A DNA stretch of 8,219 bases, taken from NCBI GenBank assembly GCA_937915735.1, contig CALGGS010000050.1, positions 1 through 8,219 of the forward strand. The letters are read 5' to 3'. This document shows, in pieces, positions 5,589 through 8,219 of this stretch. This DNA comes from an uncultured Treponema sp. (lineage in GTDB: Bacteria; Spirochaetota; Spirochaetia; Treponematales; Treponemataceae). Each line of letters begins with the position of its first letter. The stretch's first letter is position 1. Under the pieces are notes generated by a model. That model was not told the DNA's origin. It saw nothing but the letters and a program-made list of their open reading frames with translations, and ran no database searches. A program made the position numbers and the translations under genes.

Positions 5589-6227
5589 CTAGTTGTATTT
5601 TGAAAGCTCTCCGTAAGTGAGTGCCGAAAGGCTTCCGTAAGTGTACTGATGATTCAAGAACAAATAGCTGTACTGAATCGAGAAAATCAAGTACATATTC
5701 GCAGGAACAAGATAGCGGATATACTTCTGGAATTTCAGATAGAGCTTCGGATTGTTCGTCGCAATGTCGATGATTACCGTAAACTCGTTCGGTTTTATCT
5801 CAAAGTAATAATTACCCTCACCCCATACGGAATTCAAGATCTTCATAAAATTGAGCCTCGTAATCGGCGGTGCGAAGAGCCGTTTCATCAGCATGAAAGC
5901 CCGCCTTGTATTCAGGTCAAGTGAGGAATCCGATTCTATGTTCAACAACTGCTCGAACTGTTGCAGCCCCTTTACATTCATAGTCTGCAAGAACGAATTG
6001 TTAGTAGTCTCAATGATTTCATCGGTGAGGGATTCTATCTCGTCTCTCTGAACCCCGTACAAAGCCTTCATGGTATCGTTTCCGTCCATGATTTCAGGGG
6101 CGACCCGCTCCACATAGGGAATATCTTCGCCGAGAATGAGGTTTTTATCTTCTACGACAGCCCCGGAAGAAAATGTAAGGTTCTTGCCGTATACGGTGCT
6201 GTGCTTTACGACAATATTGCTACTCAA
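5589..6227 (-). CDS. DUF2313 / YmfQ-like tail protein (gpI-like)
   Basis: The 212-aa frame opens with TTG at 6227, eight bases after GGGAG, overlapping the end of the baseplate J gene by 8 nt; no better ATG exists before residue 47. Residues about 50-210 follow the YmfQ/DUF2313 plan: an early helix (MKALYGVQRDEIESLTDEI), the FLQTMNVKGLQQFEQLLNIE segment (inferred equivalent of the family's 'W..E..LGI' block), LDLNTRRAFMLMKRL, a glycine-containing core (VWGEGNYYFEIKP), then PANMYLIFSIQYSYLF and TYGSLSALTYGELSKY at the end. In PBSX and Mu-type phages this protein lies next to baseplate J and joins the baseplate to the fibres, the order seen here. The first ~45 residues are not part of the family core as I know it. 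Confidence 0.78.
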   Translation of the reverse strand: MSSNIVVKHSTVYGKNLTFSSGAVVEDKNLILGEDIPYVERVAPEIMDGNDTMKALYGVQRDEIESLTDEIIETTNNSFLQTMNVKGLQQFEQLLNIESDSSLDLNTRRAFMLMKRLFAPPITRLNFMKILNSVWGEGNYYFEIKPNEFTVIIDIATNNPKLYLKFQKYIRYLVPANMYLIFSIQYSYLFLNHQYTYGSLSALTYGELSKYN

Positions 6228-7374
6228 TCGTCACGCTCCCAAGATAAGGCAGGTACTGCTTTCCGATAAGCCCCTCATCATAAAGGGTTATGTCCTCGTC
6301 AACTCCGTTCAAATGCACATCGGTGACATTCAGTACTGACGGTATGCTTATAATCCTGTCGATGATTCTCGCACGGTAAATTGATATGTCCGTGTCCTGA
6401 TAGAATGTCTGCCGCTGCTCGCTGAAATATTCTTCGACTAATCTTTCTACTTCTTCCTGAATGTAATCAAACTCTGTGCCGGCTGTGATTTTCAAGGTGA
6501 CATCGACATCAATAGTGAATTTTGTCGGGGTCGTAACCGTGACATAATGCCCGATAGGGGCGATTCCAACCCCCTCACCGCTTTGCTCGCTTGGGTCAAT
6601 CTGCTCCTTCACATTTTCGGCAAATTCCGCCGTAACCGGATTAAACTGGGGGTCAACGATTGAGAGCAGCACCGAGCCGTTGTACTGCCACGCTGGGAAT
6701 ACCTTTGTCATTCCAACGCCGTCTATTGCGTTCACCTTGTTTATGTAGTCAAAGATATTTCCGCCGAACGGCAGATAGTTCAGCTGTACGACCGCCCGCT
6801 GCCTGAGTGAATCGTCAGTCTCCTCGTCCTCGGCGGGCTTGTATGTGCTGGTGATTTCTGCGCTTACGAGGTTCGCAAGCGGTGTCAGGGGCAATATCTG
6901 TCCGATATGAGAATTTCCCTTCGTTCCCGTCTGCTCACACTGCACTATCTCATAGCCGCTGATTTTGCCGATGTACTCAAATGTAATGCTGTCGTTCGGA
7001 ACGGCGAACCTCATTCCTTCTGGAATCTCCATGTCAACGAGAATCTTGTTTCCGTCCTCGTCAAGCACATAATTTCCGTTTGAATCGGTCTTGTATTTCT
7101 TGAAAGACGCTATCCGTTGCGCATAAGTCGCCTGCTCTCGTGTAAGTCCGTAGTCATACACACGCTTGTCAAGGTTAGTGCCTGTCGCAGTCATAAGGAA
7201 AGTCTGGCTTTCGAGAATATCCATTTTTGCGTAAGCATCGGCAAGTTCAAGGCACACAGGGGCAAGAGCATCATAGATGATTGAGCCTACACGCTTATCG
7301 ACATTTATCAGCCTGTCATTGGCAAGGCAGCGGTCAAGAATCTTCTCAAAGGAATTGTCGTCACTGTATGACAT
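6220..7374 (-). CDS. Baseplate J-like wedge protein (XkdT family)
   Basis: ATG at 7374 with GAGGAG upstream; 384 aa, normal length. The N-terminus (SFEKILDRCLANDRLINVDK, then GSIIYDALAPVCLELADAYA) and the NLDKRVYDYGLTREQAT block are characteristic of the baseplate J/gp47 family. The middle holds IPEGMRFAVPNDSITFEYIG, GNSHIGQILPL and the TDDSLRQRAVVQLNYLPFGGN segment; the C-terminal half has GVGMTKVFPAWQYNGSVLLS and GEGVGIAPIGHYVTV, followed by the beta-strand TIDVDVTLKI and a helix with YFSEQRQTFYQDTDISIYRA. Baseplate J forms the wedge of contractile tails, so the virion is a myovirus or tailocin type. It overlaps the DUF2634 gene by 14 nt and the DUF2313 gene by 8 nt. Confidence 0.93.
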   Translation of the reverse strand: MSYSDDNSFEKILDRCLANDRLINVDKRVGSIIYDALAPVCLELADAYAKMDILESQTFLMTATGTNLDKRVYDYGLTREQATYAQRIASFKKYKTDSNGNYVLDEDGNKILVDMEIPEGMRFAVPNDSITFEYIGKISGYEIVQCEQTGTKGNSHIGQILPLTPLANLVSAEITSTYKPAEDEETDDSLRQRAVVQLNYLPFGGNIFDYINKVNAIDGVGMTKVFPAWQYNGSVLLSIVDPQFNPVTAEFAENVKEQIDPSEQSGEGVGIAPIGHYVTVTTPTKFTIDVDVTLKITAGTEFDYIQEEVERLVEEYFSEQRQTFYQDTDISIYRARIIDRIISIPSVLNVTDVHLNGVDEDITLYDEGLIGKQYLPYLGSVTIE

Positions 7375-7765
7375 TCAGCGTCTCCTCTATGTTTCCGTAA
7401 ATCGTGAATACCGTAAAGTCGATTACGCAGGCGGATTCTTCTTCCGTACTTTTCGACACATCGTTTACCTGCACATCGGTTATCCGGTCGTCCTGGCACA
7501 ATGCTTCCCTTAAAGTATTCTCTATGTCTGCGGTGATATACCCGATGTCCTTTCCAAGATACTGCTCCAGCTCCACGCCGTAATCATCATCGTAAATCGG
7601 ATTGGAATAACGCTCCGTTGAGAGAATGTGATAGATTGACTGCTTTACAGCTTCCAGCTGGTCTATTTTCCCAGCAACGGTTTTCTTGCCCAGCCGATAT
7701 GTCAGATTCGGCTGCCTGTATGAGTAGACATTGCTTGTGTCGCCAGTGCTTATCTGCGGTGTCAT
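7361..7765 (-). CDS. DUF2634 / XkdS-like baseplate wedge protein (W-like)
   Basis: The 134-aa product contains the family signature KIDQLEAVKQSIYHILSTER, then YSNPIYDDDYGVELEQYLG and the following helix DIENTLREALCQDD, ending in VIDFTVFTIYGNIEETLNV. This is the gp25/W-type lysozyme-fold wedge family, without lysozyme activity in phage baseplates. Start ATG at 7765 follows GGGG by four bases, a weak site, directly after a terminator hairpin. Its stop overlaps the start of baseplate J, as in PBSX (xkdS-xkdT). Confidence 0.9.
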   Translation of the reverse strand: MTPQISTGDTSNVYSYRQPNLTYRLGKKTVAGKIDQLEAVKQSIYHILSTERYSNPIYDDDYGVELEQYLGKDIGYITADIENTLREALCQDDRITDVQVNDVSKSTEEESACVIDFTVFTIYGNIEETLNVIQ

Positions 7766-7773
7766 TGTTCCCC

Positions 7774-7811
7774 AAAAACAAAAAAGGCCGGGCTTTCTTC
7801 TGCCCGACCTT
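7774..7811 (-). terminator. Intrinsic terminator inside the tail operon
   Basis: On the minus strand a 10-bp GC-rich stem (7802-7811 with 7784-7793, one G-U) closes an eight-base loop and is followed by TTTTTTGTTTTT. It lies between the end of the 119-aa gene and the weak RBS of the DUF2634 gene. No convincing promoter follows it before the ATG, so tail transcription must read through it, partly or by antitermination. Confidence 0.85.
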
Positions 7812-7852
7812 CTAGGTTCTGAAATTATTATAACTTGTCTGTGTGAATTATG

Positions 7853-8212
7853 CTAGAGTTTAATCTCAATATCCGCTTTCTGCATTGAGTACGGCATGAA
7901 CTCACGGCAGATTTCAAGGGATTTAGCCGAATCAAACTCCACCGACTGCGAGCCGCCCAAATTGAAAAGCGTGTCGTCAAAGCAAGCGGCAAGCCTTTCA
8001 ATAAGCGCGATGTACCGTTTCTTGTACTCCTCGTATTCTTCCCATGTGGTCAGCGGCATTGATACCGTCATCTCTGATTTCTTCATGGCTTTATTTTCGC
8101 ACATTCCGTTTTTTTCCGCAACCTCACGGCACAGCTTCTCGAAGACATTTGCGGCAATCTGCGACTTCTTGCAGAAAGATTCAGCCTCTTCTTTCCGTCC
8201 TTCCGCTATCAT
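7853..8212 (-). CDS. Hypothetical protein, possibly continuing past the window
   Basis: Frame ends with TAG at 7853. The first in-window ATG is at 8212, but the frame stays open through the seven bases to the right edge, so the true start may be outside; ATG at 8085 (MKKSEMTVSMPLTTWEEYEE) is another possible start and opens a block resembling short phage proteins I recall (a 'TV.MPL..YEE' start followed by a coil). The N-terminal part is Lys/Glu-rich and likely helical (KEEAESFCKKSQIAANVFEK). No TM, catalytic motif or DNA-binding motif is evident. Function unknown; the terminator follows 42 bases after its stop. Confidence 0.65.
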   Translation of the reverse strand: MIAEGRKEEAESFCKKSQIAANVFEKLCREVAEKNGMCENKAMKKSEMTVSMPLTTWEEYEEYKKRYIALIERLAACFDDTLFNLGGSQSVEFDSAKSLEICREFMPYSMQKADIEIKL

Positions 8213-8219
8213 CTGCCTT

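Noticed and set aside
7820..7845. TATAAT on the minus strand just before the 7774-7811 terminator
   Set aside because: No -35 box, and a promoter directly ahead of a terminator would make no useful transcript.

Overview
The window is part of the late (tail/baseplate) gene cluster of a tailed, contractile-tail bacteriophage or prophage. Every credible gene lies on the minus strand, so transcription runs from the right edge to the left. Strong AGGAGG-type ribosome binding sites, frequent ATGA/TTGA stop-start overlaps and PBSX-like baseplate families (XkdS/DUF2634, XkdT/baseplate J, YmfQ/DUF2313) suggest a Bacillota (Clostridia-like) host. The host cannot be fixed from the sequence, and no integrase, terminase or portal is in view, so phage, prophage and tailocin cannot be separated.

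Layout in transcription order: a hypothetical gene running to or past the right edge (7853-8212); an intrinsic terminator (7774-7811); DUF2634/XkdS-like baseplate wedge protein (7361-7765); baseplate J/XkdT-like protein (6220-7374); DUF2313/YmfQ-like tail protein with a TTG start (5589-6227); a 481-aa tail fibre with an internal module duplication (4133-5578); and a 292-aa fibre-tip protein with a Gp10-C/collar-type domain (3190-4068). Next comes an AT-rich accessory patch: an HNH homing-type endonuclease overlapping the fibre-tip stop codon, its frame broken at an A9 run (2622-3193), and an unknown 83-aa protein (2338-2589). The left part is a tightly overlapped run of small post-tail genes: a one-TM protein (2023-2280), two small ORFs of 57 and 44 aa (1853-2026, 1744-1878), a 187-aa Q/N-rich protein (1209-1772), an 82-aa protein (1133-1381), and a 215-aa glycine-rich protein split by an intron (115-1086). 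Hairpins at 93-116 and 2-37 close the cluster.

The main discovery is a compact group I intron (387-710, 324 nt) inside the 215-aa gene. P1, P2, P3, P4, P5, P6, P7, P8, P9 with a GAAA loop, and P10 can all be drawn. P1 (exon GAGUGCU with internal guide GGCACUU, U-G at the splice site) and P10 (3' exon GCUGCAA with UUGCAGU) independently place the splice sites, and the joined exons make one open frame with a Cys-Cys-Cys junction. The intron has no endonuclease gene. A separate HNH endonuclease gene lies about 1.9 kb away; it has inserted at the end of the fibre-tip gene and seems to have taken over that gene's old C-terminal codons (it ends WERTA). It can be read in full only through a -1 frameshift at an in-phase A AAA AAC heptamer preceded by AGGAG, so it is either a programmed/slippage-expressed gene or a recently broken one.
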